NCBI GenBank assembly: GCA_035514535.1
Contig: DATKAZ010000067.1
Coordinates: forward strand, 1 to 64,000
Length of the DNA stretch: 64,000 nucleotides
Reading direction: 5' to 3'
Origin: XN24 sp035514535
GTDB taxonomy: Bacteria > Pseudomonadota > Gammaproteobacteria > Steroidobacterales > XN24
Of the stretch, positions 41,997 through 50,591 are shown one piece after another. Below the pieces are notes generated by a model. That model was given only the letters and a program-made list of their open reading frames with translations. It searched no databases and had not been told where the DNA came from. The position numbers were made by a program, and so were the translations under genes. Position 1 is the stretch's first letter, and each line of letters begins with the position of its first letter.

Positions 41997-42947
41997 ATGG
42001 CGCATGCCGTCGTATTCCCCGGCCAGGGCTCCCAATCGGTGGGCATGCTGGGCGCGCTGCTCGCCGCGGAGAAAGCCGCTGCCGCGGCCTTCGAGGAAGC
42101 CGACGAAGCGCTCGGCTTCGCGCTCGGGGAACTGGTGCGCAGTGGGCCGGCCGAGTTGCTGAACCGCACCGACCATACGCAGCCGGCCATGCTGGCGGCC
42201 GGCGTTGCCGCGTGGCGAGCCTGGCAGGCGCGCGGCGGCCCGCCGCCGGTGGCGATGGCCGGACACAGTCTCGGCGAGTACGCGGCGCTGGTCTGTGCCG
42301 GGGCGCTGGATTTCGCCGCCGCCCTGCGGGTCGTCCGGCTCCGCGGCGAGTGGATGCAACAGGTCGTGCCGGCGGGCGAGGGCGCCATGGCCGCGGTGCT
42401 GGGGCTTGACGACGAGGCGGTCGTGGCCGCCTGCCTGCGGGCCGAAGAGGACGGCGGGGTCGTCGAGGCGGTGAACTTCAATGCACCGGGGCAGGTCGTG
42501 ATTGCAGGGAATGCCGCCGCGGTGGCGCGTGCCATCGAGCGGGCCAAGGCGGCCGGCGCCAAGCGCGCCATGCCGCTGCCGGTGAGCGTCCCTTCGCACT
42601 GCAGGCTGATGGCGCCCGTGAGCGAGCAACTCGCCGCGGCGCTGGCCGAGGTCGAGATTCGCGTGCCCGGGATTCCGGTATTCCACAACGTCGATGCCGC
42701 ACCGCGACAGCAGGCAACGCAGATCAGGGCCGCCCTGGCGGAGCAGGTGCGGCGGCCCGTGAGATGGGTCGAGTGTGTGCGCGCGATGCAGGCCGCGGGC
42801 GTCCGCACGCTGGTCGAGGCCGGGCCGGGCCGCGTGCTCAGCGGCCTCGCGCGGCGCATCGACCGCGACATCGTGGCCTACCCGGCGGATGATCCTGATA
42901 CGCTTGACAGTGCCCTGGCGGGCGTGAGGGGGACGGATAATGACTGA
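41997..42947 (+). CDS. fabD: Malonyl-CoA:ACP transacylase
   Basis: 316 residues from MAHAVVFPGQGSQSVGMLGA; ATG 41997 is 8 bases after AGGAG and is preferred to GTG 41988. Catalytic GHSLGEYAAL (Ser), and VPSHCRLM with the His. It loads malonyl groups on acyl carrier protein. Overlaps fabG by 8 bp (ATGACTGA). It is the first gene here; rpmF, plsX and fabH, usually just upstream in gammaproteobacteria, are replaced by the divergent gsp operon. Confidence 0.95.
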   Translation: MAHAVVFPGQGSQSVGMLGALLAAEKAAAAAFEEADEALGFALGELVRSGPAELLNRTDHTQPAMLAAGVAAWRAWQARGGPPPVAMAGHSLGEYAALVCAGALDFAAALRVVRLRGEWMQQVVPAGEGAMAAVLGLDDEAVVAACLRAEEDGGVVEAVNFNAPGQVVIAGNAAAVARAIERAKAAGAKRAMPLPVSVPSHCRLMAPVSEQLAAALAEVEIRVPGIPVFHNVDAAPRQQATQIRAALAEQVRRPVRWVECVRAMQAAGVRTLVEAGPGRVLSGLARRIDRDIVAYPADDPDTLDSALAGVRGTDND

Positions 42948-43686
42948 TCTGCACGACGAGGTGGCGCTGGTCACGGGCGCTTCGCGCGGCATCGGCCGGG
43001 CCATCGCCGTGGCGCTGGGAGGTGCGGGGGCGACGGTGGTCGGGACCGCCACGACGCCCGCCGGCGCCGAGGCGATCGGCGCCGCCTTTGCGGAGGCCGG
43101 GATTCGTGGGCGCGGCATCGTGCTCGACGTGTCGAGCGACGCCGGTGTCGAAGCCGCGTGCGCCGACGTGGCCGCGCAGGAAGGCGCCGTGACCCTGCTG
43201 GTGAACAATGCCGGCATCACCCGCGACGGCCTGCTGCTGCGCATGAAGATCGAGGACTGGCAGCAGGTGCTCGACACGGACCTGACGTCCCTGTATCGCA
43301 CGAGCCGCGCCTGCCTGCGCGGCATGATGAAGGCCCGCCGCGGCCGGATCGTCAATATCGGCTCGGTGGTCGGACTGATGGGGAACCCGGGCCAGGCCAA
43401 TTATTGCGCCGCCAAGGCGGGGCTGGTGGGTTTCACGCGCGCCCTGGCCCGCGAAGTCGGCTCGCGCGGGATTACCGTCAACGCCGTGGCGCCCGGCTTC
43501 ATCGCCACCGACATGACGGCGGGGCTGTCCGCGGAGCAGCGCGGTGCCCTCGAGAAGCAGATCCCGCTGGAGCGCCTCGGGGTGGCGGAAGACATTGCTG
43601 CAGCCGTCCTGTTCCTGTGCTCGACCGGGGCCGGGTACATCACGGGGGAGGTCATCAATGTCAATGGGGGAATGTACATGGCCTGA
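42940..43686 (+). CDS. fabG: 3-oxoacyl-ACP reductase
   Basis: 248 residues of the short-chain dehydrogenase family: TGASRGIGRAIAVAL (NADP binding), NNAGITRDGLLLRM, IVNIGSVVGLMGNPGQANYC then AAKAGL (Ser-Tyr-Lys triad), and the FabG end GAGYITGEVINVNGGMYMA. It reduces beta-ketoacyl-ACP in fatty-acid elongation. Followed by a 119-bp gap with its own promoter for acpP. Confidence 0.95.
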   Translation: MTDLHDEVALVTGASRGIGRAIAVALGGAGATVVGTATTPAGAEAIGAAFAEAGIRGRGIVLDVSSDAGVEAACADVAAQEGAVTLLVNNAGITRDGLLLRMKIEDWQQVLDTDLTSLYRTSRACLRGMMKARRGRIVNIGSVVGLMGNPGQANYCAAKAGLVGFTRALAREVGSRGITVNAVAPGFIATDMTAGLSAEQRGALEKQIPLERLGVAEDIAAAVLFLCSTGAGYITGEVINVNGGMYMA

Positions 43687-43728
43687 AGGCCGGGCGGGTT
43701 GCGTGTAGAACCCCTAGTGACATTCCAA

Positions 43729-43734
43729 TACAAT
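43729..43734 (+). promoter_or_regulatory. -10 box of acpP
   Basis: TACAAT, 72 bases before the acpP ATG, in the gap after fabG. The -35 is weak. An extra promoter here is expected because ACP is needed in much larger amounts than the other enzymes of the operon. Confidence 0.4.
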
Positions 43735-43805
43735 ACGGCGCGCGGTGCAGTCCGGGTCATTGGGGCCGGGATGATCTCGCCGCCAGCAACGAGGATCAAG
43801 ACGAG

Positions 43806-44042
43806 ATGAGCAGCATCGAGGAACAGGTTAAGAACATCGTCGCCGAGCAGCTCGGCGTCAAAGAAGAAGAAGTCACCAACGACGCCTCGTTCGTGGACGA
43901 CCTGGGCGCAGACTCGCTGGATACCGTCGAACTCGTGATGGCGCTGGAAGAGGCCTTCGAGTGCGAGATTCCGGACGAGGAGGCCGAGAAGATCACGACC
44001 GTGCAGCAGGCCATCGACTACATCAAGGCCCGCTCGAACTGA
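43806..44042 (+). CDS. acpP: Acyl carrier protein
   Basis: 78 residues beginning MSSIEEQVKNIVAEQLGVKE; FVDDLGADSLDTVELVMALE holds the Ser that carries phosphopantetheine (DSL), and EEAEKITTVQQAIDYI closes it. Highly acidic as expected. The longer upstream open frame is fabG shadow. Preceded by its own -10 box. Confidence 0.97.
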   Translation: MSSIEEQVKNIVAEQLGVKEEEVTNDASFVDDLGADSLDTVELVMALEEAFECEIPDEEAEKITTVQQAIDYIKARSN

Positions 44043-44115
44043 GCCGTCAGTCGGAGCACCCGTACCGCGGGTGCGGCTTATTCCACCGCCAGGCATTCCG
44101 GCCGGAGGTGTGCAC

Positions 44116-45363
44116 TTGAGCAGGCGCCGCGTCGTTGTCACCGGGCTCGGGATCGTGTCGCCCGTAGGCAGCACCGTGGAGAGTGCCTGGCGGAACATCC
44201 TCGCCGGGCGCGGCGGCATCGCGCCCATCACGCGTTTCGACGTCAGCCGTTTCACGACGCGCTTCGGCGGCGGCGTCGCCGGCTTCGAGGTGGATGACTA
44301 CCTGGTCCCAAAGGACGCGCGCAAGATGGACGCGTTCATGCACTACGGCATCGCGGCCTCGCGGCAGGCGATCGAGGATTCCGGCATCGAGGTGACGCCG
44401 GGTAATGCCCACCGCGTGGGCGTGGCGGTAGGGGCCGGGATCGGCGGCATCGAAACCATCGAGCGCAATTTCCGCGCCTTCCTCGACGCGGAGGAGTCGC
44501 CGCGCAAGATTTCACCGTTCTTCATTCCGGGGAGCATCATCAACATGATCTCCGGACACGTCTCCATCAATCACGGGATGACGGGCCCCAACCTTTCGCT
44601 GGTGACCGCCTGCACGACCGCGACCCACAGCATCGGCATTGCCGCGCGCTGCATCCAGTACGGCGATGCCGACGTGATGGTGGCGGGCGGCGCGGAAATG
44701 GCGACCACGGCCCTGGGGCTGGGCGGCTTCTGCTCGGCCCGGGCACTCTCGACGCGCAACGACGACCCGGCGCGCGCCAGCCGTCCCTGGGACCTGGATC
44801 GCGACGGATTCGTGCTCGGCGACGGTGCCGGCTGCCTGGTGCTCGAGGAGTATGAACACGCCCGTGCGCGCGGCGGGAAGATCTACGGCGAGATGGCGGG
44901 GTTCGGCATGAGCGCCGACGCGCACCACATCACCGCGCCACCCGAGAACGGCGAGGGGGCGCGCCAATGCATGGTCAATGCGCTGCGCGACGCGGGAGTC
45001 AATCCCGATGACGTTGATTACGTCAATGCCCACGGCACGTCCACGCCCCTTGGCGACAAGGCCGAAACACTGGCCATCAAGCGCGCTTTCGGTGAGCACG
45101 CACGCACGCTCGCCGTGAGTTCCACGAAATCGATGACGGGCCACCTGCTCGGTGCGGCGGGCGGCGTCGAGGCCGTGTTCTGCCTGCTGGCGATGCGGGA
45201 CGGCGTGCTGCCCCCGACGATCAACTACGAGACGCCGGATCCCGAGTGCGACCTGGACTACGTGCCGAACGAGGCGCGCAGCGCCACGATCCGCGCCGCG
45301 CTTTCCAACTCCTTCGGTTTCGGCGGCACCAACGGCAGCCTGTTGTTCCGGGCGCTGGACTGA
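44116..45363 (+). CDS. fabF: 3-oxoacyl-ACP synthase II (TTG start)
   Basis: 415 residues. Start TTG 44116 is preferred: GGAGG lies 7 bases upstream and SRRRVVVTGLGIVSPVG is the FabF N terminus; GTG 44110 is too close to the ribosome site. Catalytic residues: VTACTTATHSIG (Cys near 165), VNAHGTSTPLGD (His near 305) and TKSMTGHLLGAAG (His near 341). It elongates acyl-ACP and helps temperature control of membrane lipid composition. 73 bp after acpP. Confidence 0.95.
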   Translation: MSRRRVVVTGLGIVSPVGSTVESAWRNILAGRGGIAPITRFDVSRFTTRFGGGVAGFEVDDYLVPKDARKMDAFMHYGIAASRQAIEDSGIEVTPGNAHRVGVAVGAGIGGIETIERNFRAFLDAEESPRKISPFFIPGSIINMISGHVSINHGMTGPNLSLVTACTTATHSIGIAARCIQYGDADVMVAGGAEMATTALGLGGFCSARALSTRNDDPARASRPWDLDRDGFVLGDGAGCLVLEEYEHARARGGKIYGEMAGFGMSADAHHITAPPENGEGARQCMVNALRDAGVNPDDVDYVNAHGTSTPLGDKAETLAIKRAFGEHARTLAVSSTKSMTGHLLGAAGGVEAVFCLLAMRDGVLPPTINYETPDPECDLDYVPNEARSATIRAALSNSFGFGGTNGSLLFRALD

Positions 45364-45398
45364 TCCGGGCCGCGCGGCCCAGCCCTCCAGGCCAGCCC

Positions 45399-46772
45399 AT
45401 GGCAGCCCGCACGCACTCCCCCCGCATGCCGCTGGTCGGCGAGCTGCCCGATCCGGGCGACCTGCTCGCCGTTCACCGCGTCGCGCCGGGGCGCTATCCG
45501 TTCCTGCTCGAGAGTGCCGCGGCCGGCACCGACCAGGGGCGCTGCGACCTGCTGCTCGGCTGGCCGGGCGAGTCGCTCGTGCTCGACCGCGAGTGGCGAC
45601 TCAGCGGGCCGTGCGCAGACGCCGACAATGACTTCCTGGCGGCCCTCGACCGCTGGTGGCGGCGCGACCGCCGGGCCACCGACGACGCCTGGCCGCTCGC
45701 GGGCGGGGGCTGGTTCCTGTATCTCGGCTACGAGCTCGCCGGGCAGGTCGAGCCCGTGCTGCGACTCGACGCGCCGCGCGGCATGCCCATCGCGATTGCG
45801 ACACGGCTCGGCGCCGCCGTGGTGCGTGACCACGGCAGCGGACGATGCAGGGTCATGGCGCGGGACGCCGGGATGCTGCGCACGATCGAGGCCGACATCC
45901 GCGCTGCCGCGGAGATGCCGCCGCCCGCGTGGTCCGGCATGATCGGACAGCCGCAGGAAGACCCGGAGGAAGAATTTCTCCGCGCCGTGCGCCGGGCCCG
46001 CGAGTACATCATCGCCGGTGATATCTTCCAGGCCAACCTGTCGCGCGAGTGGCGCGTCCGGTTGCGCCCGGATGCCGATCCGGCGGCGCTCTACGCGCGC
46101 CTGCGCCGAAGCAACCCGGGGCCTTTCGCCGGCCTCGCGCGCTGGGGCGAACGTGCCGTGCTGAGCTCTTCGCCGGAGCGCCTGCTGAGCGTGCGCGACG
46201 GTCGCGTAGAGACCCGGCCGATCGCGGGTACCCGGCCGCGCGGGGTCGATACGGACGCGGACGGCGCGCTCGAGCGGGAACTCATCGCACACCCGAAAGA
46301 GCGCGCGGAACACGTCATGCTGATCGACCTGGAACGCAACGATCTCGGCCGCATCTGTCGGCCCGGCAGCATCGAGGTGAACGAGATGATGGTGCTGGAA
46401 AGCTATGCCCACGTGCACCACATCGTCTCCAATGTGCGCGGCGAGCTGGCGCCAGGCGTCGGGCCGGGCGCGGCCATCCGCGCCGTCTTCCCCGGCGGCA
46501 CGATCACCGGTTGTCCCAAGGTACGCTGCATGCAGATCATTCATGAGCTGGAGGTGCAGCCTCGCGGTGCCTATACGGGCTCGATGGGCTGGCTCGCCTG
46601 CAACGGCGCGCTGGACCTGAACATCCTCATCAGGACCATGGAAATGGCGCCGGGCAGGGCGCGCTTTCGGGCCGGCGCCGGGATCGTGTTCGACTCAGTG
46701 CCCGAGGCGGAACTGGCGGAGGCGCGCGCCAAGGCGAAAGGGCTGCTGCTCGCACTGGCGCCGGACGCGTGA
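45399..46772 (+). CDS. pabB: Aminodeoxychorismate synthase component I
   Basis: 457 residues from ATG 45399 (ATG 45426 possible). Motifs: GGGWFLYLGYELAGQVEP, GDIFQANLSREW, SSSPERLLSVRDGRVETRPI, AGTRPRGVDTDADG, LIDLERNDLGRICRPGSIEV, VHHIVSNVRGEL and FPGGTITGCPKVRCM, typical for PabB/TrpE. The PIAGTRPRG segment carries the reactive Lys position as Ala, as in PabB proteins that lack that Lys. It aminates chorismate for folate. Coupled to pabC by a 1-base stop/start overlap (TGATG). Confidence 0.93.
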   Translation: MAARTHSPRMPLVGELPDPGDLLAVHRVAPGRYPFLLESAAAGTDQGRCDLLLGWPGESLVLDREWRLSGPCADADNDFLAALDRWWRRDRRATDDAWPLAGGGWFLYLGYELAGQVEPVLRLDAPRGMPIAIATRLGAAVVRDHGSGRCRVMARDAGMLRTIEADIRAAAEMPPPAWSGMIGQPQEDPEEEFLRAVRRAREYIIAGDIFQANLSREWRVRLRPDADPAALYARLRRSNPGPFAGLARWGERAVLSSSPERLLSVRDGRVETRPIAGTRPRGVDTDADGALERELIAHPKERAEHVMLIDLERNDLGRICRPGSIEVNEMMVLESYAHVHHIVSNVRGELAPGVGPGAAIRAVFPGGTITGCPKVRCMQIIHELEVQPRGAYTGSMGWLACNGALDLNILIRTMEMAPGRARFRAGAGIVFDSVPEAELAEARAKAKGLLLALAPDA

Positions 46773-47584
46773 TGCTGATCGACGGACAACCGGCCACGAT
46801 GCTCAGCGCCGCGGATCGCGGCCTCAACTACGGCGACGGACTTTTCGAGACCATGCGCCTGCATGGCGGCCGGGTATGGCTGCTCGCCCGCCACCTGGCC
46901 AGGCTGCGGGCCGGCTGTCGCCGCCTCGACCTGCCGTATCCCGGCGAGGCGGAGATCGCCGCCGACATCGCCCGCCTGACCGCAGGGACCGCCGCCGACG
47001 GCATCGTGCGGCTGGTGCTCACGCGGGGCGACGGCGGGCGCGGCTATGCACCGCCGCGCCAGGCGGCGGGCAGGAGAATCGTGGCATTCCACCCCCTGGG
47101 CCCTGCGGGGCCCACGGCCCTGTCGCTGGGCGTCTGCAGGACGCGGCTGGGACGCAGCATGACGCTGGGGGGACTCAAGCATCTCGGGCGTCTCGAACAG
47201 GTCATGGCTGCCGCGGAAGTCGCGGCGGCCGGCTGGGACGAGGGCCTGATGCTGGACGAGGCCGACCAGGTGGTCGAGGCTACGCGGCACAACCTGTTTT
47301 TCGTCCGCGCGGGACGGGTCATGACCCCGCCGCTGGAAGACTGCGGCGTCACCGGCGTGATGCGCGGCCTGGTCCTCGAGGCGCTCGCGGCGCTCGGCCT
47401 GCCAGGCGGGGAGGCTGCTCTCCGTTATCATGAGTTGCATGAGGTCGATGAGCTGTTTCTCTGTAACGCAGTGGTGGGGGTACGGCCGGTGAGGCAAGTC
47501 GCCGGGCACGAGTACGCGTGGGGAGCCGTCGCCGGCCGCTTGCGCGAGCCGCTGGTTGCCGCGGGGGTCGCGTGGCTCGCGTGA
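46772..47584 (+). CDS. pabC: Aminodeoxychorismate lyase
   Basis: 270 residues of the PLP class IV family: DRGLNYGDGLFETMRLHGGR, the lysine in GGLKHLGRLEQVMAAAE, and DEADQVVEATRHNLFFVRAG, GVMRGLVLEAL. It releases pyruvate to give p-aminobenzoate. Start ATG 46772 overlaps the pabB stop; GTG 46769 one codon earlier is less likely. Its end overlaps mltG. Confidence 0.94.
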   Translation: MLIDGQPATMLSAADRGLNYGDGLFETMRLHGGRVWLLARHLARLRAGCRRLDLPYPGEAEIAADIARLTAGTAADGIVRLVLTRGDGGRGYAPPRQAAGRRIVAFHPLGPAGPTALSLGVCRTRLGRSMTLGGLKHLGRLEQVMAAAEVAAAGWDEGLMLDEADQVVEATRHNLFFVRAGRVMTPPLEDCGVTGVMRGLVLEALAALGLPGGEAALRYHELHEVDELFLCNAVVGVRPVRQVAGHEYAWGAVAGRLREPLVAAGVAWLA

Positions 47585-48600
47585 GGGGCATCCTGCTCGG
47601 CCTGGTGCTGCTCGTGCTGCTCGCAGTCGCGGGTGCCGCGTGGTGGGGCTGGCAGCAACTCGATGCGCCGGGCCCGGCCACCGCGGCCGTGGACTTCGAG
47701 GTGCGCTCCGGCATGGCGCTGGCGACGATTGCGCGCCGGCTGGAAGCCGCGGGCGTGCTGCGGCACGCGAGGCTGTTCGAATGGTACGGGCGGGGCACCG
47801 ACCAGGCCGGCCGGATTCGCGCCGGCGAATACCGTTTTCCGGCCGGCAGCACGCCGCGCCAGGTCATGGCGCGCCTGGTCAGCGGCGAAGTGCTGCTGCA
47901 CTCGCTGACAATCGTCGAGGGCTGGACCTTCCGGCAGATGCGCGCGGCCATCGCGAGCCACCCGGTCGTCGAGACGACCCTCGCCGAGATCCCCGACGAT
48001 GAGATCATGGCGCGCCTCGGCCGGCCGGGCGACCATCCCGAAGGCTGGTTTCTGCCCGAGACCTATCGCTTCCCGCGCGGCACGACAGACCTCGAGCTGA
48101 TGCGCATTGCGCACGAGGCCATGGGGCGTGCGCTCGAGGCCGCCTGGGCGGAGCGGCGCGCCGACTTGCCCCTGGCGACACCCTACGAAGCGCTCATCCT
48201 CGCCTCGATCATCGAGAAGGAAAGCGCGCTTGCCGCCGAGCGGCCCGAAATCGCCGGCGTGTTCGTGCGCCGGCTCGAGCTCGGCATGCGGCTGCAGACC
48301 GACCCGACCGTGCTTTACGGTCTCGGCGCGGAAGCGGAGGGGCGCCTGCGGCGCGTGCACCTGGACACGGATACGCCCTACAACACCTACACGCGTGGCG
48401 GCCTGCCGCCGACCCCGATTGCCCTGCCGGGCCGTGAATCGCTGGCGGCTGCGGTGCAGCCTCACGATGGCCGGACGCTGTACTTCGTCGCCACAGGCCG
48501 GCCCGACGGCAGTCATCATTTCTCGGCAACGCTCGAAGAGCACAACCGGGCCGTGCAGCGTTATCTCCAGGTCCTCCGCGCGAGGAGGAGTCGCGAATGA
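47572..48600 (+). CDS. mltG: Endolytic murein transglycosylase (GTG start)
   Basis: About 342 residues. GTG 47572 has GGGGG 4 bases upstream; GTG 47581 (GTGA overlap with pabC) is an equal alternative. One membrane helix (RGILLGLVLLVLLAVAGAAW) precedes the LysM-like and YceG domains. Key blocks: FEVRSGMALATIARRLE, GEYRFPAGSTPRQVM, EGWFLPETYRFPRGT, ILASIIEKESAL (catalytic Glu), TDPTVLYGLG and PYNTYTRGGLPPTPIALPG. It cuts nascent glycan strands in the periplasm. Overlaps tmk by ATGA. Confidence 0.95.
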   Translation: MARVRGILLGLVLLVLLAVAGAAWWGWQQLDAPGPATAAVDFEVRSGMALATIARRLEAAGVLRHARLFEWYGRGTDQAGRIRAGEYRFPAGSTPRQVMARLVSGEVLLHSLTIVEGWTFRQMRAAIASHPVVETTLAEIPDDEIMARLGRPGDHPEGWFLPETYRFPRGTTDLELMRIAHEAMGRALEAAWAERRADLPLATPYEALILASIIEKESALAAERPEIAGVFVRRLELGMRLQTDPTVLYGLGAEAEGRLRRVHLDTDTPYNTYTRGGLPPTPIALPGRESLAAAVQPHDGRTLYFVATGRPDGSHHFSATLEEHNRAVQRYLQVLRARRSRE

Positions 48601-49247
48601 GTTCGCCGGCCGCGGCCACGCGGGGACGTTTCATCACGCTCGAGGGCGGGGAGGGCGTCGGCAAGAGCACCAACCTGGCGTTCATCGCCGACCTGCTTGA
48701 AGCGGCAGGGCATGAGGTGGTGTGCACGCGAGAGCCGGGGGGTACGCCGCTCGCCGAGCGCGTGCGCGAGCTGATCGTCTCCCCCGGTGCCGAGACCGTG
48801 CCGCCGCTCGCCGAGTTGTTGCTGATGTTCGCTGCCCGTGCCCTGCATATCGAGGGCTGCATCCGGCCCGCGCTGGCGGCCGGGCGCTGGGTGCTGTGCG
48901 ATCGCTTCACGGACGCGAGTTATGCCTACCAGGGTGCCGGGCGCGGGCTCGGCGCGGCCCCGGTGCGCTGGCTGGAGGCACAGGTGCAGGGCGAACTGCG
49001 CCCCGACCTCACGCTGTTGCTGGACGCGGAGCCGGCACTCGGCCTGGCGCGCGCGACGAAGCGCGGCGCGGCGGACCGCTTCGAGCAGGAACAGCTCGAA
49101 TTCTTCCGGCGGGTGCGGGCGGGCTACTTGGCGCGGGCGGAAGAGGAGCCGCAGCGATTCAGGATCGTGGACGCGTCACAATCCCTCGAACAGGTGCAGA
49201 CTGCGTTGAGACAGCACATTAATAATTTCCTTCATAGCCATGAATAA
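48597..49247 (+). CDS. tmk: Thymidylate kinase
   Basis: 216 residues: P-loop LEGGEGVGKSTNLAF, CTREPGGTPLAERVREL with the DRX-type arginine, DRFTDASYAYQGAGRG, and LLLDAEPALGLAR with the LID region KRGAADRFEQEQLEFF. It phosphorylates dTMP. Overlaps mltG by 4 bp and holB by 8 bp. Confidence 0.96.
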   Translation: MSSPAAATRGRFITLEGGEGVGKSTNLAFIADLLEAAGHEVVCTREPGGTPLAERVRELIVSPGAETVPPLAELLLMFAARALHIEGCIRPALAAGRWVLCDRFTDASYAYQGAGRGLGAAPVRWLEAQVQGELRPDLTLLLDAEPALGLARATKRGAADRFEQEQLEFFRRVRAGYLARAEEEPQRFRIVDASQSLEQVQTALRQHINNFLHSHE

Positions 49248-50244
49248 GTTGGAATTTCCATGGCATGCGACAGCCTGGCGGGAGTTCGAGGCCGCGCTCG
49301 CGGCCGGACGGCTGAGCCATGCCTTCCTGATCGAGGGCCCGCAGGGACTCGGCAAGCTCCACCTTGCTTTTCGCATGGCCGCGCGCGTGCTCGAAGTGCC
49401 GTGGCCGGCCGCCGACCCGCCGATTCCCCTGCCGCACCCCGACCTGATGTGGATCACGCTGGAAACCGATGACGAGGGCAAGCAGAGGAAGCAGATCGGC
49501 ATCCAGCAGATTCGCGATACCTGTGCCAACCTGGCGATGACCAGCTATTCCGGCGGCTGGAAAGTGGCGGTCGTGTGGCCCGCGGAACAACTGAACCCCC
49601 ATTCGGCCAATGCGCTCCTCAAGACGCTCGAGGAGCCTGCGCCGCGCACCCTGTTGTTGCTGGTGCGCAGTCGGCTCGACACTTTGCCCGCGACCGTCGC
49701 GAGCCGCTGCCAGCGCGTGCGGATCGGCCCGCCTCCCGCAGACGAAGCGGTGGCCTGGCTCGAGGCCCGGGCGGGCAAAGGGGACTGGCACCGTCTCCTC
49801 GCGCTCGCCGGCGACGCCCCGTTACTGGCGCTGCTGCTGGCCGAGGAAGGCTTCAGGGAGCTTGACGAGGGATTCACCGCAGACCTGCTGGGCGTGGTCG
49901 ACAATCGCCGCGAGCCGCTGGAAGTCGCGGCGGAGTGGGCGCGTCGGCCGTTGCCGATGACGCTGCGCTGGCTCGACGTCTGGACCGCCGAACTGGTCCG
50001 CATCAAGGCGACGGGATCGTCCCGGTCGCTGCCGGCGGCGCGGCAAAAGGCTTTGCAAACAGCGCTCGAGGGAATACCCTTGCAACGCTTGTTCAGGTAC
50101 AAGGACGAGGTCAGGGCCGCAATGACGCGCAACGATGGGGTATTCAACACCCAGATGGTGCTGGAGAGCCTGCTGGTCCCGTGGGCCGATAAGCTGGAGT
50201 CCGTCATCGGCGATGCCGGTCATGGACTGTTGGGCGACCGATGA
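49240..50244 (+). CDS. holB: DNA polymerase III subunit delta'
   Basis: 334 residues. AAA+ region with AFLIEGPQGLGKLHLAFRMA, where the P-loop Ser/Thr is replaced by Leu, in line with the non-ATPase delta' role. ADPPIPLPHPDLMWI lies where zinc cysteines occur in DnaX relatives; here none are seen. KVAVVWPAEQLNPHSANALL, KTLEEPAPRTLLLLV and ATVASRCQRVRI are conserved. Part of the clamp loader. Overlaps tmk and pilZ. Confidence 0.93.
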   Translation: MNKLEFPWHATAWREFEAALAAGRLSHAFLIEGPQGLGKLHLAFRMAARVLEVPWPAADPPIPLPHPDLMWITLETDDEGKQRKQIGIQQIRDTCANLAMTSYSGGWKVAVVWPAEQLNPHSANALLKTLEEPAPRTLLLLVRSRLDTLPATVASRCQRVRIGPPPADEAVAWLEARAGKGDWHRLLALAGDAPLLALLLAEEGFRELDEGFTADLLGVVDNRREPLEVAAEWARRPLPMTLRWLDVWTAELVRIKATGSSRSLPAARQKALQTALEGIPLQRLFRYKDEVRAAMTRNDGVFNTQMVLESLLVPWADKLESVIGDAGHGLLGDR

Positions 50245-50585
50245 CGAATAGCAAGCCAGGCCTGCTGACGCTGACCATCAAGGACAAGAGCGCCTTGTAT
50301 CTCGCCTACATGCCCTACGTGAAGAACGGCGGGCTGTTCATCCCCACCAGCAGCAACTATCGCCTCGGCGACGAGGTTTTCATGCTGTTGAACCTGATGG
50401 GGGAGGACGAAAAGATTCCCGTGGCGGGGCGCGTCATCTGGGTCACGCCGAAGGGCGCACAGGGCAAGCGGACCGCCGGGATCGGCGTGCAGTTCAGCGA
50501 GCAGGATCGCGGCAGCACGCAGCGCCGTATCGAGACCTACCTGGCCGGCGCGCTGGGCGGCGACAAGCCCACGCACACGATGTAG
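50241..50585 (+). CDS. pilZ: Type IV pilus PilZ protein (atypical PilZ domain)
   Basis: 114 residues following holB by ATGA overlap, exactly the place of pilZ proper. The domain lacks the RxxxR and D/NxSxxG c-di-GMP motifs; YVKNGGLFIPTSSNYRLGDE, VFMLLNLMGEDEKIPVAGRV and RTAGIGVQFSEQD match the non-binding PilZ type that links the pilus ATPase PilB to FimX. It is inferred that the organism makes type IV pili, though no pil genes are here. Convergent with the next gene, 6 bp gap. Confidence 0.9.
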   Translation: MTNSKPGLLTLTIKDKSALYLAYMPYVKNGGLFIPTSSNYRLGDEVFMLLNLMGEDEKIPVAGRVIWVTPKGAQGKRTAGIGVQFSEQDRGSTQRRIETYLAGALGGDKPTHTM

Positions 50586-50591
50586 CGCCGC

